The position numbers and the translations under genes were made by a program. From Aureibaculum algae (GTDB taxonomy: Bacteria; Bacteroidota; Bacteroidia; Flavobacteriales; Flavobacteriaceae), in contig NZ_CP040749.1 of assembly GCF_006065315.1 (NCBI RefSeq), positions 682,001 through 746,000 on the forward strand: 64,000 nucleotides of DNA, given 5' to 3'. The first letter of the stretch is position 1; each line of letters opens with the position of its first letter. The notes under the pieces were generated by a model. That model was not told where the DNA came from and did no database searches. It worked only from the letters and a program-made list of their open reading frames with translations. Below, in pieces: positions 17,857 to 27,237 of this stretch.

Positions 17857-19281
17857 TTATTGTAGAAGTTCTGGATGCGATTGATAAGTTTTCCAAAGCA
17901 ATTCACCAAAAAGAGTGTTTGCCCAAGCAAACCAAGATCTGGTAAAGTTCTTAGGATCATCAACGTGAAAGGTTTCATGCATAAAACCGGTTTCACCATG
18001 GGTAGCTTTTAAAGTTTTGATACATTCTTTAATTTCATTAGGATCAGTGCTTGTAAGTGCTCTCATAGTTGTAGCCATGGGCCATATCATTTTCAGTCCT
18101 ACATGTGGTCCGCCAATACCTTCGGCAGCTTTCCCTTTAAAAAAGAAAGGATTGTCTAAAGACCAAACAAACTCTCTTGTGTTTTGATATACCCAGTCGT
18201 CTTTATCAACGGCATCTAAATAAGGCAATGATATTAAGCTAGGGATATTTGCATCATCCATAAGTAAATGGTTTCCATAACCATCAACCTCAAAAGCGTA
18301 TATGTCTCCATATTTAGGGTGGTTAACAATACCATGTTTTTTTATGGCTGTTTCAACTTCATCAGCAAGTTCATTTAGTTCATTTGCCAAAGAATGATCA
18401 CCTTCAATTTTTTTAATCATTTCAGCAGCCTGTCTTAAGCTAACAACAGCAAAAAAGTTAGAGGGTATTAAAAATGAAAATAGCGTGGAATCATCACTAG
18501 GTCTAAAAGCAGAGCATATTAAGCCGACCGGTTTAACCGGATATCCATAACCTTTTAAATTTCTTGTGTCAGTACCTTTTGGGGTTGTTCTTTCAAAAGA
18601 ATATGGGTTTGAACCATCCTTTTCTTGTTGTTCTATAAAAACTTTTAACGTAGCTTTTATTGCCTTTTTCCAATCTTGGTCAAAAGGGGTTGTATCACCG
18701 GTAGTTTTCCAATAATTATAACCTAATCTAATAGGATAACATAACGAATCAATTTCATATTTGCGTTCGTGCACCCCTGGAAGCATTTTAGTATGGTCTG
18801 TTGTCCATTCCCCTTTTTTATTAGGGTCATTATAAAATGCGTTTGCATATGGGTCTTTTAATATGTATTGAGTCTGTCTATTGATAACACCTGCAATAAG
18901 ATCTTTTAGGTCTTTGTCTTGATCTAGAAAAGCCATATATGGCCAAACTTGTGCGGAGCTGTCACGTAACCACATGGCATCAATATCTCCGGTAATAACA
19001 TAAGTGTCTGGCTTATTATTCTTTTTAGTAAAAGTTACTGTGGTGTCCAATGTATTGGGAAAACAATTGTTGAATAACCACCCTAACTCTTTATCTTTTA
19101 CATTTTTTTGGAATTCTTCAATGGCGCTTTCAACAGATTTACTTTCAAAATTTCGTTGTCTTTTTGGAGTTCGAACTATTGGGAAATTCTTTAAAGAATT
19201 GGTTGCTGTCAATTGAAATGGATCAAGCATTGCTAATCCACCCATTAATGCTGTATTTCTAATAAATTTTCGTCTTTGCAT
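17857..19281 (-). CDS. GH125 exo-alpha-1,6-mannosidase (copy 1)
   Basis: A 474-residue metal-independent, inverting alpha-mannosidase of family GH125. The N-terminus MQRRKFIRNTALMGG carries a twin-arginine type signal, unusual among the neighbouring Sec and lipoprotein signals. Family motifs are GDIDAMWLRDSSAQVWPY (98-115), CSAFRPSDD with the predicted acid Asp, and the late GFMHETFHVDDP holding the predicted base Glu. It removes alpha-1,6-linked mannose such as the yeast mannan backbone. From 17867 to the start codon it is an almost exact copy of 59255-60669: I see one base difference (19233/60621, Ala versus Thr in the signal peptide). The copies diverge at the last codons and right before the ATG. 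Confidence 0.95.
   Translation of the reverse strand: MQRRKFIRNTALMGGLAMLDPFQLTATNSLKNFPIVRTPKRQRNFESKSVESAIEEFQKNVKDKELGWLFNNCFPNTLDTTVTFTKKNNKPDTYVITGDIDAMWLRDSSAQVWPYMAFLDQDKDLKDLIAGVINRQTQYILKDPYANAFYNDPNKKGEWTTDHTKMLPGVHERKYEIDSLCYPIRLGYNYWKTTGDTTPFDQDWKKAIKATLKVFIEQQEKDGSNPYSFERTTPKGTDTRNLKGYGYPVKPVGLICSAFRPSDDSTLFSFLIPSNFFAVVSLRQAAEMIKKIEGDHSLANELNELADEVETAIKKHGIVNHPKYGDIYAFEVDGYGNHLLMDDANIPSLISLPYLDAVDKDDWVYQNTREFVWSLDNPFFFKGKAAEGIGGPHVGLKMIWPMATTMRALTSTDPNEIKECIKTLKATHGETGFMHETFHVDDPKNFTRSWFAWANTLFGELLWKTYQSHPELLQ
17867..19281. repeat. Direct repeat copy 1 (GH125 coding sequence)
   Basis: This 1415-bp segment matches 59255-60669 without indels at a constant offset of 41388 bp. One substitution was seen on reading the two copies. 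The limits coincide with the coding sequence. Confidence 0.9.
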
Positions 19282-19358
19282 AATTGATTAGTGTTATCTT
19301 ATACTAGGGTGTTTTTTTTACCTAGGTAGTTTGCTGTTTTAATATCATTTTGATGCAA

Positions 19359-22300
19359 TTAGTCATTCATATATTCACTTGGTGTCATATTAAACTGTTT
19401 CTGGAAGTTTCTTCCAAAACTAGTCTGTGAATTATAACCGACCATTTCTGCTACTTCATAAATTTTATAATCACCCAATTTTAGTAATTCTGCTGCTTTT
19501 TTTAATCGCGTTATATTTACTAATTCATTGGGGCTTAAGTTAGACATCTCCTTTATTTTTCTATAAAAAGTGGAGCGACTCATATGCATCGCATCAGCCA
19601 ATGACTCAACACTTAATTTAGGGTCTGATATGTTTTTAAAAATTATATCATCTAATTTCTTAATAAAGGATTCATCAGTTTTTGTATGGGCTAAGCTCCG
19701 AACATGTGCTAATGGTGAACTGGAGTAATAATTCAAAATATGCTCCCGGTTTTCAATGAGATTTGCTATTTGAACCTTTAGATAGGTCATGGAAAAGGGT
19801 TTTTCAATATAGGCATCAGCCCCAATTTCCAAACCTTCTATTTTAGCAGCTATCGCTGATCTAGCCGTTAATAGAATTATAGGGATGTGACTTGTTTCTA
19901 AATCTGTTTTTAATTTTTCGCAAAGCTTAAACCCATCCATACCGGGCATCATCACATCGCTGACTATTAAATGAATATTTTCAGTTGCAATAATTCTTAA
20001 AGCTATTTCAGCATTTTCAGCTTTAAAAACGACATAGTCTATGTTAAGCTCTTTTGCAACAAAATCTAATAAATCAATATTATCTTCTACTAGTAAAATA
20101 CTGGGGCTATTATGTTCAGTATCGATTTTTAGATTGCCTTTAGTTTCAACAGTTTCACTGGTTTCTGAGGTTTTTAATTTGAATTCTTTTTCTTGATGAA
20201 TTGGAAGTTTAAGTACAAAAATATTCATGTTGGCGTCGCTAGTGTCTAGATATAAGTTTCCTTTATGAAGGTCTGTTAAAGATTGGGCTAGTGAAAGACC
20301 GATACCCGTGCCTGGTTGATGATCGTTTTTAACCTCTTGTTCTCTAAAAAATGGTTCGAATATTTTATTCTTTAAATGCGCAGGTATAAGCACTCCGTCA
20401 TTCTTTACAGTCAATTGAATTGAGTCTTCACTAGAGGTGAGGGATACTATAACTTTTTGATCTGCATATTTTATTGCATTATTGAGTAAATTGCTTAATA
20501 TTTTTTTTAAGGCCTCGGCATCAACATATGCGTATATGTTTTGAGAGTTAAGAACAATGTCAAATTCAATATTTTTTTCAAGGATTATTTGACTGAACCT
20601 CGTGTGAGTATCCTTTAGAAGTAATGAAATGTTTGTCTTAACAAAAGTTAAGGCCATATTTTCTAGTTCAGCTTTTCTAAAGTCAAGCAGCTGATTTGTT
20701 AGGTCTAATAATCTTGAAGTGTTTTTATCCATAATGTTGAGGTTATCAGAAAGGTCTGAACCCGGTTCAACATTTTTTAACAATTTTTCTAACGGACTTT
20801 TTATAAGTGTTAAGGGGGTGCGAATTTCGTGAGAAACATTTGTGAAAAATTCAATTTTAGATTGAAATATTTCTTTTTCCTTTTTGTTATTAATTTCTCT
20901 TAGTGTATTAAAATTTTTGATTTTAATTCTGCTATTATATAGTCTTAACACTACAAGAGTTGCTAAAATTGTACATAATATATAAAGTGAATAAGCAAGG
21001 CTGCTTTTCCAAAAGACTGGTAATATTTCAATTTTTAATGTTGAAACTTCTTCGCTCCAAACTCCGTTATTGTTGAGTGATTTGACCATAAAATCATATT
21101 TTCCAGAAGGTAATTCTGTAAAATATACACTATGTTTTTTTTGTAAATAAACCCAATCTTCATGTAACCCTTTTAATTTAAACCAATAATCAGTCATTTC
21201 AGGAGCCGTAAAACTGAGTGCTGAAAAATCTAAACTAAATGTTGTCTGATCAGGTTGTAATTGAATTTTGTTCGTAAACGTTATTGATTTTGTTAATGGA
21301 GAACCTTTTGTTTTAAGAGGAACCTCTTCGTTGTTAATTTTAAACCCTGTAATTAGAATTGTTGGTTTATAATTATTCTTTATAAAATTTTCAGGATTAA
21401 AACTTATCATACCATTAACACTCCCAAAATACATTGTACCATGTTCATCTTTATAAGCAGAATTGTAATTGAATTGATCACTCAATAATCCATTGGCTTT
21501 TGTATAGGTGCTCTTATGTTCAGTTTTTGGATTATAGGAGACTAACCCTTTAGAGGTTGTTATCCATAGCAAGTTGTTTCTATCTTCTATTATCGCATAA
21601 AAAGCACTGCTAGGAAAACCATCATTGACATCATATTTTTTGAAATCTTTTGAATTACGATGAAATAAGTTGAGTCCGTTTTCTGTTGTTATCCAAATAT
21701 TTTGTTCACTATCCTCAAAAATTCCATTTATTGCATTACTACTTATCCCATTATTTACATTAAGGTCTTGTTTGCTATAAACACCACTCTTATTGGTTGA
21801 AGGGTCATAAAAAAATAGACCATTCCAATAGGTTCCTGCCCAAAGTATACCTTTACTATCTTCCATAAAAGAAGTAAAGAATATTCCTTCTGGAAAAGCC
21901 TCAATTGTGGAAAATTTATTCGTTTTAGGATCGAATATTTGTACTCCTGATGTTGTGACAACATAAATTTGATTGTTTTTGCCCTCATATAATGTAAAGG
22001 CGAAATTACTAGAAAGACCAGAATTACCGTCCGTTTTATAGGTTTTTATGACCTTTTCAGTTTTAGTATTCATTATATCAATTCCATGCTCAAAAGTGCC
22101 AATCCAGAGTGTTTCATCTTGTGGTAAAATACCATGAATATTATAATGGGATAGAGTACTGTTTTCGATTGTAGAATTGTAATTTGTGAAAATTCCAGTT
22201 TTTGGATTGAGTTTGTTTAAGCCTGCATCTTCTGTTCCTATCCAAAGATTCCCGTCTTTATCTTCTCGTATTTCACGAACAGCATTACCGCTAATTGAAT

Positions 22301-23315
22301 TTTCTGAAATTTTTGGAAAATATTTATGAAACGTTGTATATTGTTTTGGATAGTAATTGATTCCACCAAAATAAGTGCCTATCCATATTCCTCCTTCCTT
22401 GTCACGAGCTAGCGTATACACTGCATTGTCTGATAAAGAATACGGATTGTTGTAACTTTTTCTTAAATTTTTATAACTTTTGTCTTCAAAGTTATAAATA
22501 TATATACCTAATTCAGTTGCAATCCAAAGTTCACCATTCTCTCCTTTAATAAAATCCCTCACAAATAATGGTTCTGTAATTTCAGGCATTAAATGTTTTG
22601 TAACGCGATTTTTTATATCATAAGAAAAAACCCCATGATCCCTTGTCCCAATAAGAATTGTGTTATTGTCTAACGCAAATAACTTGTTTATTCGTATTGG
22701 AACTTCAGTGTCTTTTTTTGATGTAATTTTAATTTCATTAAACGAGTTAGTTTTACTTTTATAATGACGGATTAAACTGCCCATAGCTGTCCATATCTCT
22801 CCGTCGGGAGTTCTTGTCAATTCTTCATTATGGAAGTAGATTTCAGTGTCAAAGATTTTTGTTTCTTTTGAAGCTATGTTGTATTTAAATAATGTCGAAC
22901 CTCCTATATACCAAAGGTTTCCTTTATTATCATGTTCAATATCTAAAATAGGCCTATTTTTAGAAACTTTAATTAGATCAAAATTCTCTTTATTTTCATT
23001 ATAATGATATACTCCACTGTCAGTTCCAACCCAGAGTGTATCATTGAACTCAAGCAGACATTCAATATAATTACTGCCAATACTTGTTGAATCATTAACA
23101 CTGTTCCGAAATGTTTTAAAATGATAACCATCAAACCTGTTTAAACCATCTTTGGTTCCGAACCATAAAAATCCTTGTTTTCCCTGAATGGCAGTTTGTA
23201 CGGTATTATGAGACAAGCCATCTTCCACTTGATAATGTTTAAAGTAATACTCTTGACCCCATGAAATATAATAGGGTAATAGTAAGAGTAATAGAAAGAT
23301 AGTTTTGTTCTTCAT
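19359..23315 (-). CDS. Hybrid two-component system sensor/regulator (HTCS)
   Basis: A 1318-residue one-protein signalling system that senses a glycan fragment in the periplasm and activates its locus. It runs from a signal peptide (ending near residue 20) through repeated two-component-regulator propeller blades (about 25-680; repeated LWIGT and LWIAT motifs) and a Y_Y_Y domain (about 690-760) to a transmembrane helix (about 772-795). Inside the cell follow HisKA with H829 in FTNVSHEIRTP, an ATPase domain with GTGIGLSLAQSL, and a receiver with D1120 in IVSDVMMPGMDG. A C-terminal AraC-type DNA-binding domain (about 1210-1318) carries LADAMHMSRSTFYRKIKEMS. All key residues are present. It lies 77 bp upstream of GH125, consistent with control of the mannan genes. 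Confidence 0.96.
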   Translation of the reverse strand: MKNKTIFLLLLLLPYYISWGQEYYFKHYQVEDGLSHNTVQTAIQGKQGFLWFGTKDGLNRFDGYHFKTFRNSVNDSTSIGSNYIECLLEFNDTLWVGTDSGVYHYNENKENFDLIKVSKNRPILDIEHDNKGNLWYIGGSTLFKYNIASKETKIFDTEIYFHNEELTRTPDGEIWTAMGSLIRHYKSKTNSFNEIKITSKKDTEVPIRINKLFALDNNTILIGTRDHGVFSYDIKNRVTKHLMPEITEPLFVRDFIKGENGELWIATELGIYIYNFEDKSYKNLRKSYNNPYSLSDNAVYTLARDKEGGIWIGTYFGGINYYPKQYTTFHKYFPKISENSISGNAVREIREDKDGNLWIGTEDAGLNKLNPKTGIFTNYNSTIENSTLSHYNIHGILPQDETLWIGTFEHGIDIMNTKTEKVIKTYKTDGNSGLSSNFAFTLYEGKNNQIYVVTTSGVQIFDPKTNKFSTIEAFPEGIFFTSFMEDSKGILWAGTYWNGLFFYDPSTNKSGVYSKQDLNVNNGISSNAINGIFEDSEQNIWITTENGLNLFHRNSKDFKKYDVNDGFPSSAFYAIIEDRNNLLWITTSKGLVSYNPKTEHKSTYTKANGLLSDQFNYNSAYKDEHGTMYFGSVNGMISFNPENFIKNNYKPTILITGFKINNEEVPLKTKGSPLTKSITFTNKIQLQPDQTTFSLDFSALSFTAPEMTDYWFKLKGLHEDWVYLQKKHSVYFTELPSGKYDFMVKSLNNNGVWSEEVSTLKIEILPVFWKSSLAYSLYILCTILATLVVLRLYNSRIKIKNFNTLREINNKKEKEIFQSKIEFFTNVSHEIRTPLTLIKSPLEKLLKNVEPGSDLSDNLNIMDKNTSRLLDLTNQLLDFRKAELENMALTFVKTNISLLLKDTHTRFSQIILEKNIEFDIVLNSQNIYAYVDAEALKKILSNLLNNAIKYADQKVIVSLTSSEDSIQLTVKNDGVLIPAHLKNKIFEPFFREQEVKNDHQPGTGIGLSLAQSLTDLHKGNLYLDTSDANMNIFVLKLPIHQEKEFKLKTSETSETVETKGNLKIDTEHNSPSILLVEDNIDLLDFVAKELNIDYVVFKAENAEIALRIIATENIHLIVSDVMMPGMDGFKLCEKLKTDLETSHIPIILLTARSAIAAKIEGLEIGADAYIEKPFSMTYLKVQIANLIENREHILNYYSSSPLAHVRSLAHTKTDESFIKKLDDIIFKNISDPKLSVESLADAMHMSRSTFYRKIKEMSNLSPNELVNITRLKKAAELLKLGDYKIYEVAEMVGYNSQTSFGRNFQKQFNMTPSEYMND

Positions 23316-23384
23316 TTCTGATTAAAATACAATTTATGAAAATTTCTTACTTTTTGTCAAATAAAACATTTGAAAATTTTTATG

Positions 23385-25022
23385 CTAGTTGTGTTGATTA
23401 TTTTTTTCTTCTATAATACTTAAAACCTCGTTCCATGGTAAGACTTTTATCCGCGTTGCCCAGCTATCATAATAACCGATCATCTCGGTTGCTTTCTCTG
23501 GCATTTCTTGAATCAAATTATGCATTTCTGTACGATCGTTATCCATATTGTAAAGCTCCCAATTGTTTTGATCTTTTTCCCATTTTTGTACCAATTTATA
23601 CTTACCCATTCTCACGGCCTTATTCCCCTCATGTTCCCAAAAAATAGGTTCAGAGTGTATTTGCTTTTCTGCATTATTCCATAGAGGTACAAGACTCTTT
23701 CCTGACATCGGGACGATAGCATTATTGTTAAAATTCAAGGGGTAATCAGCATTGGAGACATCCAAAACAGTTGCCATAATATCTGGTAGAAAGCCATATC
23801 CATTAATTATTTTTCCGTTCATCTTTGCCTCAATACCATTTGGCCAATGTATTATAAATGGCGTAGCAATACCACCTTCATGAAGCCAATGTTTGTACTC
23901 TCTATATGGCGTGTTAGATGCATTGGCCCAAGCGCTACCATACGTCAATATATAACCTTCTTTAGTCTCTAATTGCGCTGCAGGACCATCCGCCAATTCC
24001 GAAAATTCAGCACATGCACCATTATCATTTAGAAACATAATGATAGTATTGTCAAATAAGTTGTTTGTTTTTAAACTATCAACCAAACGTCCAATGTTTT
24101 GATCCATTCTATCCACCATTGCTGCATAAATAGCCATTCTTAAGTCCATTTCTTTCTTCTTATCTTCATCTAAAGAATCCCAATCTCTTGAATCTTGAGG
24201 TGTCAATTGCCAATCTGAATTTATTATCCCCATTTTCTTCATCCGCTCATAGCGTTCCAAACGTAATTTCTGCCAACCTTCTTTGTACTTACCTTTATAC
24301 TTATCCACAACTTCTTGAGGAGCTTGAATCGGCCAATGTGGAGCATTATAAGCTAAATATAAAAAGAAAGGTTTGTCCGCTGATTTATTTTTTGATTGAT
24401 TTATAAATTGAATGGCATTATCCGTAAATACATCGGTGGTGTAAAAGTCAGGATCGGTTATTTCAATTTTTTCATTTCCAGAAACAATACCCCTCGGATG
24501 CACTGGTTTAAATAGATTGGCTGCCCCTGGCACAATTCCATAAAAATTATCAAATCCTCGTTGCATTGGCCATTGATCTATATTTTCATAGCCTAAATGC
24601 CATTTTCCGGCCATCATAGTAGTATAACCAGAAGCTTTTAAGACCTCGGCAATTGTCACGGTATTTTTGCTCAGATAACCTTGGTATTCGAGTACGCCGT
24701 AATTATGCCCAACAGCGTTGCTAGGTGGATTTGTCATATGTCCTACTCCCGCTTCTTGAGGGTAACAACCTGTTAATAATGAAGCACGCGTGGGACAACA
24801 TCTTCCTGTATTGTAAAATTGAGTAAACTTTAAGCCCTCATCTGCTAATTTTGTCAAGTTTGGTGTGTCAATTTCGCCGCCAAAGGGTGAAATGTCAGAA
24901 TAGCCCATATCATCTGACATTATTAATATAATATTCGGTCGTTGTTTCGTTGTTTCTACTTCATTTTTTTTGCACGATGCTAAAAATAAAAGCGAAATAA
25001 AAATTAGTACTTTTCCAACCAT
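23385..25022 (-). CDS. Sulfatase, formylglycine-dependent (S1 family), lipoprotein
   Basis: A 545-residue alkaline-phosphatase-superfamily sulfatase with a lipoprotein signal (LASC, Cys17). The formylglycine motif is C75-C-P-T-R-A-S-L-L-T-G, so C75 is the residue to be matured. Metal-binding Asp residues are in MSDDMGYSD (35-43), and the KWHLGY and APHWPIQAP segments are typical of arylsulfatase-like S1 members. It needs a formylglycine-generating enzyme encoded elsewhere. It heads the minus-strand mannan block, 69 bp upstream of the sensor gene, and shares a 236-bp divergent intergenic region with GH2, so it could belong to either locus. It implies that a sulfated glycan is among the substrates. 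Confidence 0.92.
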   Translation of the reverse strand: MVGKVLIFISLLFLASCKKNEVETTKQRPNIILIMSDDMGYSDISPFGGEIDTPNLTKLADEGLKFTQFYNTGRCCPTRASLLTGCYPQEAGVGHMTNPPSNAVGHNYGVLEYQGYLSKNTVTIAEVLKASGYTTMMAGKWHLGYENIDQWPMQRGFDNFYGIVPGAANLFKPVHPRGIVSGNEKIEITDPDFYTTDVFTDNAIQFINQSKNKSADKPFFLYLAYNAPHWPIQAPQEVVDKYKGKYKEGWQKLRLERYERMKKMGIINSDWQLTPQDSRDWDSLDEDKKKEMDLRMAIYAAMVDRMDQNIGRLVDSLKTNNLFDNTIIMFLNDNGACAEFSELADGPAAQLETKEGYILTYGSAWANASNTPYREYKHWLHEGGIATPFIIHWPNGIEAKMNGKIINGYGFLPDIMATVLDVSNADYPLNFNNNAIVPMSGKSLVPLWNNAEKQIHSEPIFWEHEGNKAVRMGKYKLVQKWEKDQNNWELYNMDNDRTEMHNLIQEMPEKATEMIGYYDSWATRIKVLPWNEVLSIIEEKNNQHN

Positions 25023-25099
25023 AACCTTATAAAATATAATCGCAATTTAAACAGATTGACCGAAATAGCATTAAGCAAACCGTGTCAGAGTTCTACAAT

Positions 25100-25189
25100 T
25101 TGTTCCAAATACAATAATTTTTATTTTGAAATTAGAGATTTGAACAGTTTGTATGGTAAAATGAAATGTTTTGGGTCAATTTATATTGT
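25100..25189 (+). promoter_or_regulatory. Two-part regulatory element upstream of GH2
   Basis: Element A, TTGTTCCAAAT, is at 25100-25110. Element B, TTGAACAGTTTG followed by TATGGTAAA, starts at 25140. The same two elements occur upstream of the second SusC at 32441-32451 and 32481, with an identical 40-bp spacing. Element B lies 119 bp before the GH2 start and 117 bp before the SusC start. A possible -7 box TATATTGT is at 25182-25189. Confidence 0.55.
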
Positions 25190-25258
25190 TTTTTTCATTT
25201 CTTTTGAGAAGTAAATCAAAATTCAATTATTGAATTAAATACGTGAACTAAACCTAAA

Positions 25259-27070
25259 TTGATGAAAAAAATATTACTTATTACAGTCACATTATTATTG
25301 GCAAAACCCGTAGGAGCGCAATGGAAACCTGCTGGAGATAAAATAAAAACGAAGTGGGCTGAAATGATTGACCCAACTAATGTTCTAGAAGAGTATCCTA
25401 GACCGATTATGAAACGCAGTCAATGGAAAAACCTAAATGGTTTATGGGATTACAGTATACAAGATTATGGAAAAACAATGCCTGAAAAATATGATGGTAA
25501 AATATTGGTACCCTTCGCAGTTGAATCCAGTTTGTCGGGGGTAATGAAAGATGTGGGCGAACATAAAGAATTATGGTATGAAACTAATTTTATAGTTCCC
25601 AATAACTGGGGTAATAAAAATATACTCTTGCATTTTGGGGCGGTTGATTGGAAAGCAGATTTTTGGCTCAATGATATCAAAATTGGCTCTCATACGGGTG
25701 GATATTCACCTTTTTCATTTGATATTACACCTTTTTTAGATGGGAAATCACAAAAATTAGTAGTCAGAGTTTGGGATCCGTCAAGCGATGGTCCACAACC
25801 TCGAGGTAAACAAATTAAAAACCCTCATGGTATTTGGTATACCCCGGTGACCGGAATTTGGCAAACTGTTTGGATTGAACCAGTGAATAAAAAAAGCGTT
25901 TCGGATTTAACGATCACACCAGATTTAGATCACAATAAATTAAATGTTCGCGCTGAAACGACCGGAGTGTCATATGGTGATATTCTCGAAATAACCGTAT
26001 TTGATGGGACTAAAAGAATAAAAAACGTAAAAGGTGCTGTTGGTGAAAACATCGAAATAAATTTAGATAATCCTAAATTATGGTCACCCGAATCTCCTTT
26101 TTTGTATAATACTACCATTAAACTACTAAGTGGAAACAAAACAGTTGATGAGGTTAAAAGTTATTTTGCTATGCGTAAAATATCTTCCAAAAGAGATGAA
26201 AATGGTATTGTAAGGATGCAATTGAATAATAAAGACTATTTCCAATTTGGTCCTTTGGATCAAGGTTGGTGGCCAGATGGATTATATACTGCTCCTACAG
26301 ATGAAGCGTTGAAATATGACATTGTTAAAACTAAAGAACTTGGTTTTAATATGATAAGAAAACACGTGAAAGTTGAACCTGCCCGATGGTATACTCATTG
26401 TGATCAATTAGGTGTGTTGGTTTGGCAGGACATGCCAAATGGTGATCAAGGACCTGGATGGCAAATGAGAAGTTTCTATAAAGGGAATGAAATTAGTAGA
26501 ACTAAATCGTCAAAACAAATTTATAAAAAAGAATGGGAAGAAATTATAGATTACTTGCAACCCTATCCGAGCATTGTAGTTTGGGTACCTTTTAACGAGT
26601 CATGGGGACAGTTTGACACTGTTGAAATTACTGAATGGACGAAGAAATTGGATCCATCAAGGTTGATAAATTCGGCAAGTGGAGGTAATCATTTTCCAAC
26701 TGGTGATATTTTGGATTTACACAACTATCCTGATCCTAATTTATTTTTATATGATGCCAACAGAGTAACGGTACTTGGTGAATATGGCGGTATTGGTTTA
26801 CCGTTAGAAGGTCATCTATGGAAAACCGATAAAAACTGGGGGTATGTTCAGTTTAAAAATTCCGAAGAGACGACTGCTAAATATGTTGAATATGCCAAAA
26901 AGCTTGGTGGATTAGTTAAAACAGGATTTTCGGCTGCAGTTTATACGCAAACCACAGATGTAGAAGGTGAGATAAACGGTTTTATGACCTACGATAGGAA
27001 AATAGATAAGATGAACATTGCTAAAGTACGTCAAGCCAATGAAGCGGTGATACAAATGCTTCAGAAGTAA
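25259..27070 (+). CDS. GH2 family glycoside hydrolase, secreted
   Basis: A 603-residue retaining enzyme of GH2 with a signal peptide ending near residue 20 (KPVGAQ). The order is a sugar-binding beta-sandwich (about 45-205, WKNLNGLWDYSI and LWYETNFIVP), an Ig-like domain (about 215-305) and a TIM barrel (about 320-603). The predicted acid/base is E447 in WVPFNESWGQ and the nucleophile E508 in VLGEYGGIG. It ends right after the barrel and lacks the extra C-terminal domains of LacZ-type enzymes. The specificity may be beta-galactosidase, alpha-L-arabinopyranosidase or beta-glucuronidase; the locus (arabinose and galactose genes) favours the first two. It opens the plus-strand gene series. Confidence 0.9.
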   Translation: MMKKILLITVTLLLAKPVGAQWKPAGDKIKTKWAEMIDPTNVLEEYPRPIMKRSQWKNLNGLWDYSIQDYGKTMPEKYDGKILVPFAVESSLSGVMKDVGEHKELWYETNFIVPNNWGNKNILLHFGAVDWKADFWLNDIKIGSHTGGYSPFSFDITPFLDGKSQKLVVRVWDPSSDGPQPRGKQIKNPHGIWYTPVTGIWQTVWIEPVNKKSVSDLTITPDLDHNKLNVRAETTGVSYGDILEITVFDGTKRIKNVKGAVGENIEINLDNPKLWSPESPFLYNTTIKLLSGNKTVDEVKSYFAMRKISSKRDENGIVRMQLNNKDYFQFGPLDQGWWPDGLYTAPTDEALKYDIVKTKELGFNMIRKHVKVEPARWYTHCDQLGVLVWQDMPNGDQGPGWQMRSFYKGNEISRTKSSKQIYKKEWEEIIDYLQPYPSIVVWVPFNESWGQFDTVEITEWTKKLDPSRLINSASGGNHFPTGDILDLHNYPDPNLFLYDANRVTVLGEYGGIGLPLEGHLWKTDKNWGYVQFKNSEETTAKYVEYAKKLGGLVKTGFSAAVYTQTTDVEGEINGFMTYDRKIDKMNIAKVRQANEAVIQMLQK

Positions 27071-27099
27071 CCTTTTCATTAACCAATATTGAAGCACGT

Positions 27100-27128
27100 T
27101 TGAATAGTTTAAGATGACTATTGGAAGT
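27100..27128 (+). promoter_or_regulatory. Element-B-like sequence upstream of the first GH43
   Basis: TTGAATAGTTTAAGATGACT followed by ATTGGAAGT resembles element B at 25140 and 32481 (shared pattern TTGAAyAGTTT..ATG, then TTGGAA as at the SusC site). Element A is not present 40 bp upstream. It lies 138 bp before the GH43 start at 27238. A weak member of the group. Confidence 0.3.
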
Positions 27129-27237
27129 TAGACATCACAAATTATTAAAAAATGCAAATTACTTTATTTACAATTGAATTTCTATTTCTGAATAACTTAA
27201 GGATTGAGAAGTTTTTAGTAATCTTAAATTAAAATAT

